DNA of 64,000 bases, taken from Microbacterium oleivorans. Lineage in GTDB: Bacteria; Actinomycetota; Actinomycetes; Actinomycetales; Microbacteriaceae. The notes below the pieces were generated by a model that was not told the origin of the DNA, searched no databases, and saw nothing but the letters and a program-made list of their open reading frames with translations. The position numbers were made by a program, and so were the translations under genes. Below, piece by piece: positions 19,189 to 27,431 of the stretch; the stretch's first letter is position 1, and every line of letters starts with the position of its first letter. The DNA lies in the NCBI RefSeq assembly GCF_001644225.1, contig NZ_LSTV01000001.1:620001-684000 (forward strand), written 5' to 3'.

Positions 19189-19998
19189 TCAGCGCGGCAG
19201 GATGCTGGGCGGGTCCGCATCCTGCCATCGTTCGATAGTCTGCGCCGTCCAGTACACGGCGAACGCGCCCAGGGCGACCGCTTCGCCGATCAGCACGCCC
19301 ACCGTGTCCGGGTTCGCGATCGCCGCGCCGACCGTCGTGACGAGGGCCGCCGCGATGACGATGGACACCGCGAGGTAGACGCGGCGATACCCCGCCGCAG
19401 GGGGATCCTCGCCGAAGGACGTCACCCAGGGGATCGCCGCGAACATCGCGAAGAAGCAGACCGTCGCGACCAGGTGAAGGTTGATCCCACCGGGAAACGG
19501 GAACACAGCCGCAGGGCCCGGGGCGAATGCGAGAGTCGCGAGAGCGATGACGACCGCGGACGCGGTGCCCCCGACGATCGCCACCCGTCGCCAGGCCAGG
19601 TCCCCGCGTGCAGCCAGGACGATGCCCAGGGCGACGAGGATCGTCACCATCGTCAGGTACACGCCGACCCCGTTCCGGACGGTGGGCAGGACCTCCGACG
19701 GGACGGACGGCTCACCGCGGTAGCCGGTGGGGACGATGGCGATCAGCGGGGCGAACACGGCGGCGATGTCGAGGAGCATGGACTCCGTGTCGCGGCCAGA
19801 GAGGACCAGCAGGGCGACGCCGGCAGCGGTCAGCGCGCCGACGAAGACGCCGCCCGCGGGGGAGTAGTAGTAGTCGCTGATGGACGGCAGGGGCTGCCCG
19901 CCGCTGCGTATCAGTTCGATGAGGACGGATGCCGCCAGGGCCACGACGATGCCGACGAGGGCGAGTCGGAGGTACCGATGCGTGCGCAGACCCGTCAC
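19189..19998 (-). CDS. Multi-spanning membrane protein of unknown function
   Basis: A 269-residue protein with about seven hydrophobic segments. The extracytoplasmic motif SISDYYYSPAGGVFVGALTA between helices 1 and 2 resembles a family of uncharacterised membrane proteins with SISxYYYTPxxxxFVG. Later features are a PTGYRGEP loop and HLVATVCFFAMFAAIPWV. No catalytic or transport motif is recognisable. The GTG start lies 7 nt after a TAGTGT box. The gene converges on the tRNA and ends 11 bp from it. Confidence 0.7.
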   Translation of the reverse strand: MTGLRTHRYLRLALVGIVVALAASVLIELIRSGGQPLPSISDYYYSPAGGVFVGALTAAGVALLVLSGRDTESMLLDIAAVFAPLIAIVPTGYRGEPSVPSEVLPTVRNGVGVYLTMVTILVALGIVLAARGDLAWRRVAIVGGTASAVVIALATLAFAPGPAAVFPFPGGINLHLVATVCFFAMFAAIPWVTSFGEDPPAAGYRRVYLAVSIVIAAALVTTVGAAIANPDTVGVLIGEAVALGAFAVYWTAQTIERWQDADPPSILPR

Positions 19999-20005
19999 CC
20001 CACCG

Positions 20006-20011
20006 ACACTA
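20006..20011 (-). promoter_or_regulatory. -10 box of the seven-helix membrane protein gene (leaderless type)
   Basis: Minus-strand TAGTGT, 7 nt, then GTG at 19998. A TTGCAC -35-like hexamer lies 15 nt upstream of it, slightly closer than usual. Confidence 0.45.
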
Positions 20012-20080
20012 CAAGTCGCACCCCGTGTGCAACGCCTGGGAAGTACGGCCGGGCGCCCGCATCCACCGGGTCGGCCTCGT

Positions 20081-20086
20081 TAGGAT
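20081..20086 (+). promoter_or_regulatory. Likely -10 box of lemA
   Basis: TAGGAT about 25 nt upstream of the lemA ATG; the short leader contains a CGGAGA ribosome-binding site. Confidence 0.4.
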
Positions 20087-20110
20087 GATCAGGCTATCGA
20101 TCGGAGACTC

Positions 20111-20677
20111 ATGGAAATCCTCATCCCGGTCCTCGTCGTCGTCGCCCTCCTCGTCATCGTCGGCGTCTACCTCTGGGCCACCTACAACTCGCTCGTCGCC
20201 CTGAACGTGCGGGTCGATGAGGCGTGGAGCGACATCACGGTGCAGCTCAAGCGCCGCGCGGACCTCCTGCCCAACCTGATCGAGACCGTCAAGGGCTACG
20301 CGGCGCACGAGAAGGCGGTCTTCGAGAACGTCACTCAGGCGCGCGCCGAGACCCTGACCGCGACCACCCCCGCCGATGCGGGCGTCGCCGAAGGCCACAT
20401 GCAGCAGGCGCTGAAGTCGCTGTTCGCCGTCGCAGAGGCCTACCCGCAGCTCCAGGCGAGCCAGAACTTCCTGCAGTTGCAGCAGGCCGTGGTCGACACC
20501 GAGGACAAGATCCAGGCGTCCCGCCGGTTCTACAACGGCGGCGTCCGCGAGCTGAACACGAAGATCAAGGTCTTCCCGAACAACCTCTTCGCTAGGCGAC
20601 TCGGATTCGGCGAGCGGGAGTTCTTCGAAGTGGTCGACGGCGCGGCGATCGCCGAGCCGCCGCGGATCCAGTTCTGA
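20111..20677 (+). CDS. LemA family protein
   Basis: A 188-residue membrane-anchored protein with an N-terminal helix (about 3-24) followed by a four-helix bundle facing outward. Hallmarks are TYNSLVALNVRVDEAWSDITVQLKRRADLLPNLIETVKGYA and, near the C-terminus, RFYNGGVRELNTKIKVFPNNLFARRLGF. LemA proteins are widespread with no assigned biochemical role and often pair with a TPM-domain protein; none is adjacent here. The AI-2E transporter gene follows 40 bp downstream with its own promoter. Confidence 0.93.
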   Translation: MEILIPVLVVVALLVIVGVYLWATYNSLVALNVRVDEAWSDITVQLKRRADLLPNLIETVKGYAAHEKAVFENVTQARAETLTATTPADAGVAEGHMQQALKSLFAVAEAYPQLQASQNFLQLQQAVVDTEDKIQASRRFYNGGVRELNTKIKVFPNNLFARRLGFGEREFFEVVDGAAIAEPPRIQF

Positions 20678-20705
20678 CGCGCCGCGTCGCCCGGGGCGCA
20701 CGTCC

Positions 20706-20711
20706 TAGGAT
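20706..20711 (+). promoter_or_regulatory. -10 box of the AI-2E transporter/ilvA pair (leaderless type)
   Basis: TAGGAT, then GGCCCA (6 nt), then GTG at 20718. No Shine-Dalgarno sequence. Confidence 0.5.
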
Positions 20712-20717
20712 GGCCCA

Positions 20718-21905
20718 GTGAGCGGCACCGACGACAAGCACCGGAACGGGTTCTTCGACGCGCTCCGCGCGCGCACCGTCTCCACCGAGGTGTCCCAGAC
20801 GGTTCCGCGGGGTCTCAAGATCGCGACCGCTTACGCGTGGCGTTTCCTCGTCCTCGCCGCGGCGATCGCGGTGCTCGTGTGGATCGTCATCCAGCTGCGC
20901 CTGCTCATCATCCCGCTGCTGGCGGCGATCCTCATCACCGCCCTCGTGTGGCCGTTGTTCTCGTGGCTGCTGCAGCGGCGGTTGCCGCGCTGGCTGGCCC
21001 TCATCCTGACCCTGCTGCTGACCATCGCCGTCGTCGTCGGGTTGCTGTGGATCGCCATCTGGCAGATCACGCAGGATGCCGCCTCCGTCCGAGACCGCAC
21101 CGTCCAGGGCATCGCGCAGTTCCGCGACTACCTCATCGAGGGGCCGCTGCACCTGACCGGCGGCCAGATCGACGACGCCGTCCGGCAGGCGTTCGGCATC
21201 CTGCAGGAGCAGGCCCAACTCCTGCTCTCGGGCGCCCTGGCGATCGGCTCCACGCTCGGTCATGTGGCCACCGGCATCCTGCTGACCCTGTTCATCCTCA
21301 TCTGCACGCTCGCCGACGGCGGCGGCATCTGGCGGTGGACGGTGCGCCTCTTCCCGGTGCGCGCACGATCCGCCGTGGACGGAGCCGGCCGCGCCGGCTG
21401 GCGTACCGTCATCACCTACGCGCGGACGCAGCTGCTGGTGGCCACCATCGACGCCATCGGTATCGGCGTCGGTGCCGCGCTCCTCGGGGTGCCGCTGGCG
21501 GCTCCCATCGGCGTGCTCGTCTTCCTGGGCGCCTTCGTGCCGTTCGTCGGCGCGGTCCTGACGGGCGCCCTGGCCGTGTTCCTCGCCCTGGTCTACAACG
21601 GACCCTGGATCGCCCTGTGGATGCTCGTCATCGTCCTCGGCGTGCAGCAGCTGGAAGGCCACGTCCTGCAGCCGCTGCTCATGGGCTCGGCAGTCAAGGT
21701 GCACCCGCTCGCGGTCGTGCTCGCCGTTGCCGGCGGGGCGATGGTCGCGGGGATCGCCGGCGCGGTGTTCGCCGTGCCGCTGGCCGCCTTCGTCAACGTC
21801 GTCTGGCTCTACCTCTCGCGGCGCGGGTGGGAGCAACCGGTGGACCCCGGTCCCGACGACCTCATCTGGAGTACCGTGCCGCGACGCAGGAGGATGACCG
21901 CGTGA
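20718..21905 (+). CDS. AI-2E (PerM/TqsA) family transporter
   Basis: A 395-residue integral membrane protein with about eight hydrophobic segments. The family pattern is seen in VWIVIQLRLLIIPLLAAILITALVWP near the N-terminus, the long periplasmic helical segment (about 118-175), and the conserved C-terminal block PIGVLVFLGAFVPFVGAVLTG...QQLEGHVLQPLLMGSAVKVHPLAV. Members include autoinducer-2 exporters and sodium/proton antiporters, so the substrate is open. Its last codons overlap the ilvA start (GTGA), so the two are translationally coupled. Confidence 0.9.
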   Translation: MSGTDDKHRNGFFDALRARTVSTEVSQTVPRGLKIATAYAWRFLVLAAAIAVLVWIVIQLRLLIIPLLAAILITALVWPLFSWLLQRRLPRWLALILTLLLTIAVVVGLLWIAIWQITQDAASVRDRTVQGIAQFRDYLIEGPLHLTGGQIDDAVRQAFGILQEQAQLLLSGALAIGSTLGHVATGILLTLFILICTLADGGGIWRWTVRLFPVRARSAVDGAGRAGWRTVITYARTQLLVATIDAIGIGVGAALLGVPLAAPIGVLVFLGAFVPFVGAVLTGALAVFLALVYNGPWIALWMLVIVLGVQQLEGHVLQPLLMGSAVKVHPLAVVLAVAGGAMVAGIAGAVFAVPLAAFVNVVWLYLSRRGWEQPVDPGPDDLIWSTVPRRRRMTA

Positions 21906-23149
21906 CCGATCAGGCGAAGATCGCCGCCCCGACCCTGGCCGAGTTCGAGACCGCCGCGACCGAACTCGCCGGCGTCGTCTCGCGGACGCCCGTCGAGGAC
22001 TCGGAGTTCCTCTCGGGCGTGCTGGGCGCGCCCGTGCACCTCAAGCTCGAGAACCTGCAGCGCACCGGGTCGTTCAAGATCCGCGGGGCGACCTACCGGC
22101 TGTCGCGCCTGACGGCGGAGGAGCGCTCGCGCGGCGTCGTCGCGGCCTCAGCGGGCAACCACGCGCAGGGTGTCGCACTCGGTGCGCAGACCCTCGGCAT
22201 CCCCGCGACGATCTTCATGCCGCTCGGCGTCCCCGTCCCCAAGCTCCTCGCCACGCGGGGCTACGGCGCCGACGTCGTCCTCGAGGGCGCGACGGTGGAG
22301 ACCCCGCTCCGCCTCGCGCAGGAGTTCGCCGAGCGGACCGGTGCGGTCTTCATCCCGCCCTACGACAACCACGACATCATCATCGGCCAGGGCACCCTCG
22401 GGCTCGAGCTCATGGACGAGATCCCGGGCCTGGAGACCATCGTCGTCGGCATCGGCGGCGGGGGACTGGCGGCGGGAGTCGCCGCCGCCGCGAAGGCCCG
22501 CGCCGCGGCGGAGGGCCGCACGATCCGCATCGTCGGCGTGCAGGCCGAGAACTCCGCGGGCTATCCCGGCTCGCTCATCGCCGGTCACCCGATCGACGCG
22601 GAGCGCACCTCGCCGACCATCGCCGACGGCATCGCGGTCAAGCGGCCCGGCGCGATCCCGTTCGACATCATCCGCGACCTCATCGACGAGGTCGTCACCG
22701 TCAGCGACGACGACATCGCGCGCGCGATCCTCGTGCTCATCGAACGCGCGAAGCAGGTCGTCGAGCCCGCCGGCGCCGTCGGTGTCGCGGCGATCCTCAC
22801 CGGCAAGGTGACCGCGTCGGGTCCCACCGCGGCGATCCTCTCGGGCGGCAACATCGACCCGCTGCTGCTGCAGCGCGTCGTCGCGCACGGGCTCGCGGCA
22901 TCCGGACGGTACATGACGCTGCAGATCCCGCTGCCCGACCGTCCCGGTCAGCTGGCTCGGGTGTCGGAGCTGCTGTCGGTGGTCGGGGCGAACGTCATCG
23001 AGGTCCTGCACACCCGCCACGGACAGGGACTGCAGATCAGCGAGGTCATCCTGCAGCTGAGCGTCGAGACGCGCGGCGAGGAGCACCGCGCGCAGGTCCT
23101 CGCGATCCTGCAGGACGCCGGCTACGCCCCGACGGTCGTCCCGAACTGA
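21902..23149 (+). CDS. ilvA: Threonine ammonia-lyase
   Basis: PLP enzyme that deaminates threonine to 2-oxobutanoate, the first step toward isoleucine (or threonine catabolism). The 415 residues include PLP-lysine Lys 59 in NLQRTGSFKIRGA, the phosphate-binding loop GIGGGGLAAG (near 184) and a single C-terminal ACT-type domain (about 337-410, LQIPLPDRPGQLARVSELL). One regulatory domain instead of two resembles the shorter IlvA/TdcB-like form common in actinobacteria, so isoleucine feedback may differ from E. coli IlvA. It overlaps the upstream transporter by 4 nt. Confidence 0.95.
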   Translation: MTDQAKIAAPTLAEFETAATELAGVVSRTPVEDSEFLSGVLGAPVHLKLENLQRTGSFKIRGATYRLSRLTAEERSRGVVAASAGNHAQGVALGAQTLGIPATIFMPLGVPVPKLLATRGYGADVVLEGATVETPLRLAQEFAERTGAVFIPPYDNHDIIIGQGTLGLELMDEIPGLETIVVGIGGGGLAAGVAAAAKARAAAEGRTIRIVGVQAENSAGYPGSLIAGHPIDAERTSPTIADGIAVKRPGAIPFDIIRDLIDEVVTVSDDDIARAILVLIERAKQVVEPAGAVGVAAILTGKVTASGPTAAILSGGNIDPLLLQRVVAHGLAASGRYMTLQIPLPDRPGQLARVSELLSVVGANVIEVLHTRHGQGLQISEVILQLSVETRGEEHRAQVLAILQDAGYAPTVVPN

Positions 23150-23164
23150 GCGTGCCGGCGCACC

Positions 23165-23179
23165 CGGGTCATCGACCCG
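23165..23179. terminator. Small hairpin between ilvA and greA
   Basis: CGGGTC-ATC-GACCCG, 6 bp with a 3-nt loop, in the 36-bp gap between two convergent genes. Short, so only a weak candidate. Confidence 0.35.
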
Positions 23180-23185
23180 CCCGCG

Positions 23186-23665
23186 TCACTGACCCGAGTA
23201 GGTCTCGACCTTGACGACCTCGACGGTGATCTCGCGCCCGTTGGGAGCGGTGTAGCTCGTCTTCTCGCCTTCGCGCAGGCCCATGATGGCCTCGCCCAGG
23301 GGGGAGGCCTCGCTGTAGACGTCGAGCTCGCTGTTCGCGCCGATCTCGCGGTTGCCGAGCAGGAACACCTCTTCGCCGCCGGCGACGATCGCGGTGACGA
23401 CGGTGCCCGACTGCACGGTGCCGTCGGACTCGGGGGCGACGCCGACCTTGGCGTCCTTCAGCAGCTGCTGAAGGGTCCGGATGCGCGCCTCCTGCTTGCC
23501 CTGCTCGTCCTTGGCCGCGTGGTAGCCGCCGTTCTCCTTGAGGTCGCCCTCTTCGCGGGCGGCCTCGATGCGCTTGGCGATCTCCTCGCGGCCCGTCGTC
23601 GAGAGCTCCTCGAGCTCGGCGGCGAGGCGGTCGTAGGCCTCCTGGGTCAGGAACGTCTCGGACAC
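23186..23665 (-). CDS. greA: Transcription elongation factor GreA
   Basis: Binds the RNA polymerase secondary channel and stimulates cleavage of backtracked RNA. The 159 residues contain an N-terminal coiled coil (about 1-80) with the acidic tip IEAAREEGDLKENGGYHAAKDEQ, and a C-terminal FKBP-like domain (SPLGEAIMGLREGEKTSYTAPNG). The chosen GTG start (VSETFLTQEAY) matches the family N-terminus and has a GGGAGA site; the open frame extends 15 codons further without support. Confidence 0.96.
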   Translation of the reverse strand: MSETFLTQEAYDRLAAELEELSTTGREEIAKRIEAAREEGDLKENGGYHAAKDEQGKQEARIRTLQQLLKDAKVGVAPESDGTVQSGTVVTAIVAGGEEVFLLGNREIGANSELDVYSEASPLGEAIMGLREGEKTSYTAPNGREITVEVVKVETYSGQ

Positions 23666-23699
23666 GTGATCTCCCGGTGCGGTCGATGGGTAAGCCAAA

Positions 23700-23722
23700 C
23701 GCCCCGGCAAGTCACCGGGGCG
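23700..23722 (-). terminator. Terminator of the DUF4307 gene
   Basis: CGCCCCGG (23700-23707) and CCGGGGCG (23715-23722) form an 8-bp stem with a 7-nt loop. Read on the minus strand it is followed by TTTGGCTT, so it probably stops DUF4307 transcription before greA. Confidence 0.65.
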
Positions 23723-23736
23723 CGAGAACCTTCAGC

Positions 23737-24141
23737 TTAGATGATCCAGCAGGAGCGGACAAAACCCGTGGTGGGGCGCGCGGTGGTCGGGATCCGCTCC
23801 GTGATGATACGGGAGTGATCCTCGGATGCCGGGACCTCCACAACCGTGAAGCCGACGATCCCGTGCTCGGCGTCCTGCGCCTCCAGCGAGCAGGCGACCG
23901 CCGTGCCGGGATTCACGGTCACCTGCACACGAACCTCGACGGTGCGGTCGTCGACGAGGGTGAAGCCCGTCGTGTCGGCGTCGACGGAGTTGACGGCGTT
24001 CGAGACGGTCGTCCACCCCAGCAGCCCCGTCGCGGCGACGGCGATGACCCCGATGACCACCCAGGTCCACCGACGCGACGCCGCGGAACGCGTGCGGCCG
24101 TACCGATCCGCCAGCTTGCGGTCGACGTCGGTCAGGGTCAT
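23737..24141 (-). CDS. DUF4307 domain-containing membrane protein
   Basis: A 134-residue protein with a cytoplasmic N-terminus (DVDRKLADRYGRTR), one membrane helix (about 27-45) and an extracytoplasmic beta-rich domain. The opening LADRYG motif and the closing TTARPTTGFVRSCWI are typical of DUF4307. This actinobacterial family is usually encoded beside greA and mca (mycothiol conjugate amidase); mca is not seen here. Function unknown. Confidence 0.85.
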   Translation of the reverse strand: MTLTDVDRKLADRYGRTRSAASRRWTWVVIGVIAVAATGLLGWTTVSNAVNSVDADTTGFTLVDDRTVEVRVQVTVNPGTAVACSLEAQDAEHGIVGFTVVEVPASEDHSRIITERIPTTARPTTGFVRSCWII

Positions 24142-24201
24142 GCGGCATCCGTTCTAGGCTGGGATTCCAGGCTATTCGCTCTGGCTGAGGAATGAGGTCA
24201 C

Positions 24202-24489
24202 ATGCCGGATCTGCGATGGCTCGCCGTCTCGCCGAGTCCCACCCCGACGACGCCCCCGCCGGAGGCGGTGACCCCCGGTGTCGCCGGGTTCATCGCGATC
24301 GCGATCGTGGCCGTGGTCATCGTGCTCCTCGCGATCGACATGCTCCGCCGCATCCGTCGTGCGCAGTACCGCTCCGACGTCAACGAGATGCTCGACGCGG
24401 AGGAAGCGGCCGCACGCGGCGAGGGCCCCGGGGACGACCCCGGCGCCGCGCCGGGCGACGTCAGCCCGGAAGACCCAGCGAAGGGCTGA
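24202..24489 (+). CDS. Small single-pass membrane protein
   Basis: A 95-residue protein with a Pro/Thr-rich N-terminus, one helix (about 27-47, VAGFIAIAIVAVVIVLLAIDM), a basic patch RRIRRAQYR, then an acidic Glu/Asp/Gly tail. It follows a GAGG site. I do not recognise a family. It is divergent from DUF4307, and its last 29 bp overlap the convergent hemolysin III gene. Reality as a gene is supported by the RBS and the sensible membrane topology. Confidence 0.65.
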   Translation: MPDLRWLAVSPSPTPTTPPPEAVTPGVAGFIAIAIVAVVIVLLAIDMLRRIRRAQYRSDVNEMLDAEEAAARGEGPGDDPGAAPGDVSPEDPAKG

Positions 24490-25198
24490 GGGGCTGCAGC
24501 GAGATCAACAGGCACGCGCTCCAGTGGCACAGGAACGCGAGCACCGTGCAGACGTGGAAGATCTCGTGGAACCCGAAGTGCCCCGGCCACGGGTTCGGGC
24601 GCTTCATCGCGTACACGACCGCGCCGCCGGTGTAGAGCAGGCCACCGACGATCACGAGCACCATCATCGCCACGCTCGCCCGCAGCAGGTCGCCGAGGTA
24701 CATGACGGCGGCCCAGCCGAGCAGCAGGTAGAGGGCGACGTAGAGCCAGCGGGGCGCGTGGATCCAGAACACCCGGAAGAGGATGCCGAGAAGGGCACCC
24801 GACCACACCAGGACGAGCAGCAGCGTGCCCTGCCCGGGGGCGAGGGCGAGGGTCGCGATCGGCGTGTACGTGCCTGCGATCAGCAGCAGGATGTTCGCGT
24901 GGTCGATGCGCTTGAGGACGACCTTGGTCCGCGGCCCCCAGTCGAACCGGTGGTACAGCGCCGAATTGCCGAACAGCAGAAGCGACGTGACCATGAACAC
25001 GGCCGCCGCCCACTTCGCCGGGGCCCCCTGTGCGAGCGCGATCAGGACGACGCCCGCGGCGATCGCGACGGGGAAGGTTCCGGCGTGGATCCAGCCGCGC
25101 CAGGTCGGTCGGACCTCCACCTGGGCATCGACCGCACCCGCTTCGAGGAGGGGGAGCTGAGGCATCTCGGCGCCGCCGTCGGCATCGTGTCGGGTCAC
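24461..25198 (-). CDS. Hemolysin III / PAQR family membrane protein
   Basis: A 245-residue seven-helix protein of the CREST superfamily. The three metal-site motifs are present: GNSALYHR (Ser/His near 80), the DHANILLLIAGTYTPI helix (near 99) and FHEIFHVCTVLAFLCHW with two His residues (near 214-220). The fold predicts a zinc-dependent hydrolase-like site; the name hemolysin III is historical. GTG start 6 nt after a TAGGCT box. Divergent from the cis-prenyltransferase gene. Confidence 0.93.
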   Translation of the reverse strand: MTRHDADGGAEMPQLPLLEAGAVDAQVEVRPTWRGWIHAGTFPVAIAAGVVLIALAQGAPAKWAAAVFMVTSLLLFGNSALYHRFDWGPRTKVVLKRIDHANILLLIAGTYTPIATLALAPGQGTLLLVLVWSGALLGILFRVFWIHAPRWLYVALYLLLGWAAVMYLGDLLRASVAMMVLVIVGGLLYTGGAVVYAMKRPNPWPGHFGFHEIFHVCTVLAFLCHWSACLLISLQPLSPSLGLPG

Positions 25199-25204
25199 GC
25201 GACG

Positions 25205-25210
25205 AGCCTA
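25205..25210 (-). promoter_or_regulatory. -10 box of the hemolysin III gene (leaderless type)
   Basis: Minus-strand TAGGCT, 6 nt, then GTG at 25198. Confidence 0.5.
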
Positions 25211-25272
25211 CGCTCGCCGCCATGCGCGAGGCTGAATACGCGCCCCTGCTCACCGCGATCGGCGGGCCGGAG

Positions 25273-25278
25273 TAGCGT
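25273..25278 (+). promoter_or_regulatory. -10 box of the cis-prenyltransferase gene (leaderless type)
   Basis: TAGCGT, 6 nt, then GTG at 25285. It forms a divergent leaderless pair with the hemolysin III promoter. Confidence 0.5.
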
Positions 25279-25284
25279 AGCCGT

Positions 25285-26070
25285 GTGACCCGCGCCTCCT
25301 CGACTCAAGGACGGGGTCTGCTGTACCGCCTGTACAGCTCGAGGCTGCGTCGGGAGATCGACGCGGGCACCGTGCCGCATCACGTCGCGATGATGATCGA
25401 CGGCAACCGTCGGTGGGCGCGTCAGCTCGGGTACACCACCGTCTCTCACGGTCATCGTGCGGGCGCCGCCAAGATGCATGAGTTCCTCCGCTGGTGCGAC
25501 GAGCTCGGCATCCAGGTCGTCTCGCTGTACCTGCTCTCCACCGACAACCTCGTCAAACGGGATTCGCAGGAGCTCACCGATCTGATCGAGATCATCGCGG
25601 ACCTCGCCGAGACGCTCTCGCACGAGCCGGGCTGGCGGGTCAAGCACGTCGGCCGCGCCGAGGTGCTGCCGTCCGTGCTGGCGGACGGTCTCCGGACGGC
25701 GGAGGAGCGCACCCGCGAGAACACCGGTCTGCATGTCAACCTTGCCGTCGGGTACGGCGGGCGCGGCGAGATCGTGGATGCCGTCCGCAGCATCATCTCG
25801 AAGCATCAGGAGAAGGGCGGCTCCCTCGAGGAGCTCGCTGAGAGCCTGACGCCCGAACAGATCGGCGAGCACCTTTACACCGGCGGGCAGCCCGATCCCG
25901 ATCTCGTCATCCGCACCTCCGGCGAGCAGCGGCTCAGCGACTTCCTGCTCTGGCAGTCGGCGCACAGCGAGTTCTACTTCGTCGAAGCCCTGGGACCCGA
26001 CCTCCGCGAGGTCGACTTCCTGCGCGCGATCCGCGACTTCGGCGACCGCGATCGGCGCTTCGGCAGCTGA
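25285..26070 (+). CDS. uppS: Isoprenyl (cis-prenyl) diphosphate synthase, UppS family
   Basis: Condenses isopentenyl diphosphate in cis to build the undecaprenyl/decaprenyl carrier used for peptidoglycan and glycan export. The 261 residues include the catalytic motif MMIDGNRRWAR (Asp near 36), GHRAGAAKMHEFLRWC, LYLLSTDNLVKRDSQEL (a variant of the usual FSTENWxRP), NLAVGYGGRGEIVDAV and PDLVIRTSGEQRLSDFLLWQ. The SxDNxxR variation resembles actinobacterial short-chain (Z-farnesyl) synthases as well as UppS, so product length is uncertain. Confidence 0.92.
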   Translation: MTRASSTQGRGLLYRLYSSRLRREIDAGTVPHHVAMMIDGNRRWARQLGYTTVSHGHRAGAAKMHEFLRWCDELGIQVVSLYLLSTDNLVKRDSQELTDLIEIIADLAETLSHEPGWRVKHVGRAEVLPSVLADGLRTAEERTRENTGLHVNLAVGYGGRGEIVDAVRSIISKHQEKGGSLEELAESLTPEQIGEHLYTGGQPDPDLVIRTSGEQRLSDFLLWQSAHSEFYFVEALGPDLREVDFLRAIRDFGDRDRRFGS

Positions 26071-26104
26071 GACGCGCCCCCGGCATCCGTGGGAAAATCG
26101 GTCG

Positions 26105-27253
26105 GTGAGCGATCTCGAGTCATACCTGGCCGGTTTCGACGTCGAACCCGGCTACCTCAACTGGGCCTCCTTCGGGCCCCTGTCGACCGCGGTCCGGCAG
26201 GAAGCGCGTGCGGACGAGGAGGCCTCGGCCACCGGTCGGCCCTCAGGCATCGACCTCGTCGCCGGCCACGTCGACGAGGCCCGCGCGCTCGTGGCCGAGG
26301 TGCTCGCGGCGGACGTCGATGAGGTCACCCTCGCGCCGTCCACGACGGACGCGCTGTTCCACGCGATGTTCGGCCTGTCGGGGTCGGTCGTCCTCTCACC
26401 GAACGAGTACCCGACGATCCCCGTCGCGGCCCGCCGCGCCGCCGACATCCGCGGCGCCCTCACGCTCCGCGAGCTCGATCCCGCGATCGTGTGCGTGACC
26501 CCCGACGCCGTGCGCGACGCGCTCACCGACGAGGTCACGGCGGTGGCCGTCAGCCTCGTCGACTACCGGACCGGGTACCTCGCCGACCTGCCCGCCCTGA
26601 GGGAGGTCGTGGGCGACCGACTGCTCATCGTCGACGCGATCCAGGGGTTCGGCGTCGTCGACGTCGACTGGGCAGCCGCCGACGTCGTCGCCGGCCACGG
26701 GTACAAGTGGGTCCGCGCCGGCCGCGGGACGGGCTTCGCGCGGTTCACGGCCCGCGCCCGGGAACGCATCGCCCCGGTGCTCGCGGGTGTCGCCGGAACC
26801 GACGCGGAACTCGGCGACCTCGAGGTGGGTCCGCCCAGGGCGGGCGCCGCCGCGTACGCCGTCTCGCGTCCGGACCCGCAGGCCGCGGGTCGCCTGAGCG
26901 CCGCCCTGCGCGAGATGACGGAGGCCGGCATCTCGGCCGTCGCGGGGCTCGTCGCCGAGAACGCGCGACGGGTCATGGCGATCGCGGACGCCCACGGCAT
27001 CCCGGTCCTCACCGATCGCGACCGGCACGCCGGGATCGTGGCGTTGGCCCCCGAGCCGGGGCGCGCGGGGGTCATCGCCGCCGAACTCGCCAACGCGGGT
27101 GTCATCGCGACCGTGCGGGACGGGCTCATCCGGGTCTCCGCGCACGCGGGCACCTCCGACGCCGCCTTCGACCTCCTCGAGGGCGCTCTCGCCGCCTCCC
27201 AGTCGGGTCCTATCGTCTCCCCGCCCGCCGCCGTGCTGCCGCTCCTCGGCTGA
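26105..27253 (+). CDS. Class V aminotransferase-fold PLP enzyme
   Basis: A 382-residue enzyme of the fold-type I class V family (cysteine desulfurase/isopenicillin-N epimerase-like). Visible are the N-terminal NWASFGPLS (LNxAxxGP pattern), LAPSTTDALFHAM, the PLP Asp/Gln region IVDAIQGFGVVDVDW and the Schiff-base lysine in GHGYKWVRAGRG (near 200). The C-terminal domain is conventional. No conserved Cys loop is seen, so desulfurase activity is unlikely; reaction unknown. It starts 34 bp after uppS. Confidence 0.85.
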   Translation: MSDLESYLAGFDVEPGYLNWASFGPLSTAVRQEARADEEASATGRPSGIDLVAGHVDEARALVAEVLAADVDEVTLAPSTTDALFHAMFGLSGSVVLSPNEYPTIPVAARRAADIRGALTLRELDPAIVCVTPDAVRDALTDEVTAVAVSLVDYRTGYLADLPALREVVGDRLLIVDAIQGFGVVDVDWAAADVVAGHGYKWVRAGRGTGFARFTARARERIAPVLAGVAGTDAELGDLEVGPPRAGAAAYAVSRPDPQAAGRLSAALREMTEAGISAVAGLVAENARRVMAIADAHGIPVLTDRDRHAGIVALAPEPGRAGVIAAELANAGVIATVRDGLIRVSAHAGTSDAAFDLLEGALAASQSGPIVSPPAAVLPLLG

Positions 27254-27281
27254 CACGAAGAGTTCACGCATCCGACACATC

Positions 27282-27305
27282 CGGCGGCGTGTCGCGGCGC
27301 CGCCG
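27282..27305 (+). terminator. Possible hairpin after the class V aminotransferase gene
   Basis: CGGCGGCG (27282-27289) and CGCCGCCG (27298-27305) pair with an 8-nt loop; no U-tract. Low-complexity GC makes it weak. Confidence 0.35.
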
Positions 27306-27365
27306 CGTCGCTCGGGGCGCCTACGTTCATCCCAACGGGCAAAGCGCCTGTTCGAGTCGGCCTCT

Positions 27366-27417
27366 CACGACTCGTGACCCCAGGTCGACTCGTGACTGCC
27401 GGGTGGATTCCACCCGG
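27366..27417 (+). promoter_or_regulatory. Repeat and hairpin cluster in the phoH leader
   Basis: Two direct copies of GACTCGTGAC (27369-27378 and 27387-27396) lie 18 bp apart; the first sits in an 11-bp palindrome CACGACTCGTG (27366-27376). Next comes a perfect hairpin, CCGGGTGG-ATT-CCACCCGG (27399-27417). The GTG of phoH is 15 nt beyond. A protein-binding site or RNA leader control is possible; neither is established. Confidence 0.45.
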
Positions 27418-27431
27418 GGCGGGAGTGGGTT

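Noticed and set aside
19105..19998. tRNA as an attachment site for an integrated element
   Set aside because: No integrase or duplicated tRNA 3' end nearby; the adjacent gene is an ordinary membrane protein.
26105..27253. Class V aminotransferase called as a cysteine desulfurase
   Set aside because: The PLP lysine is present but the catalytic cysteine loop is not; the true desulfurase candidate is at 53306-54445.
27369..27396. Two-copy direct repeat as a CRISPR-like array
   Set aside because: Only two 10-bp copies with an 8-bp gap between them; no spacers of CRISPR size and no cas genes.
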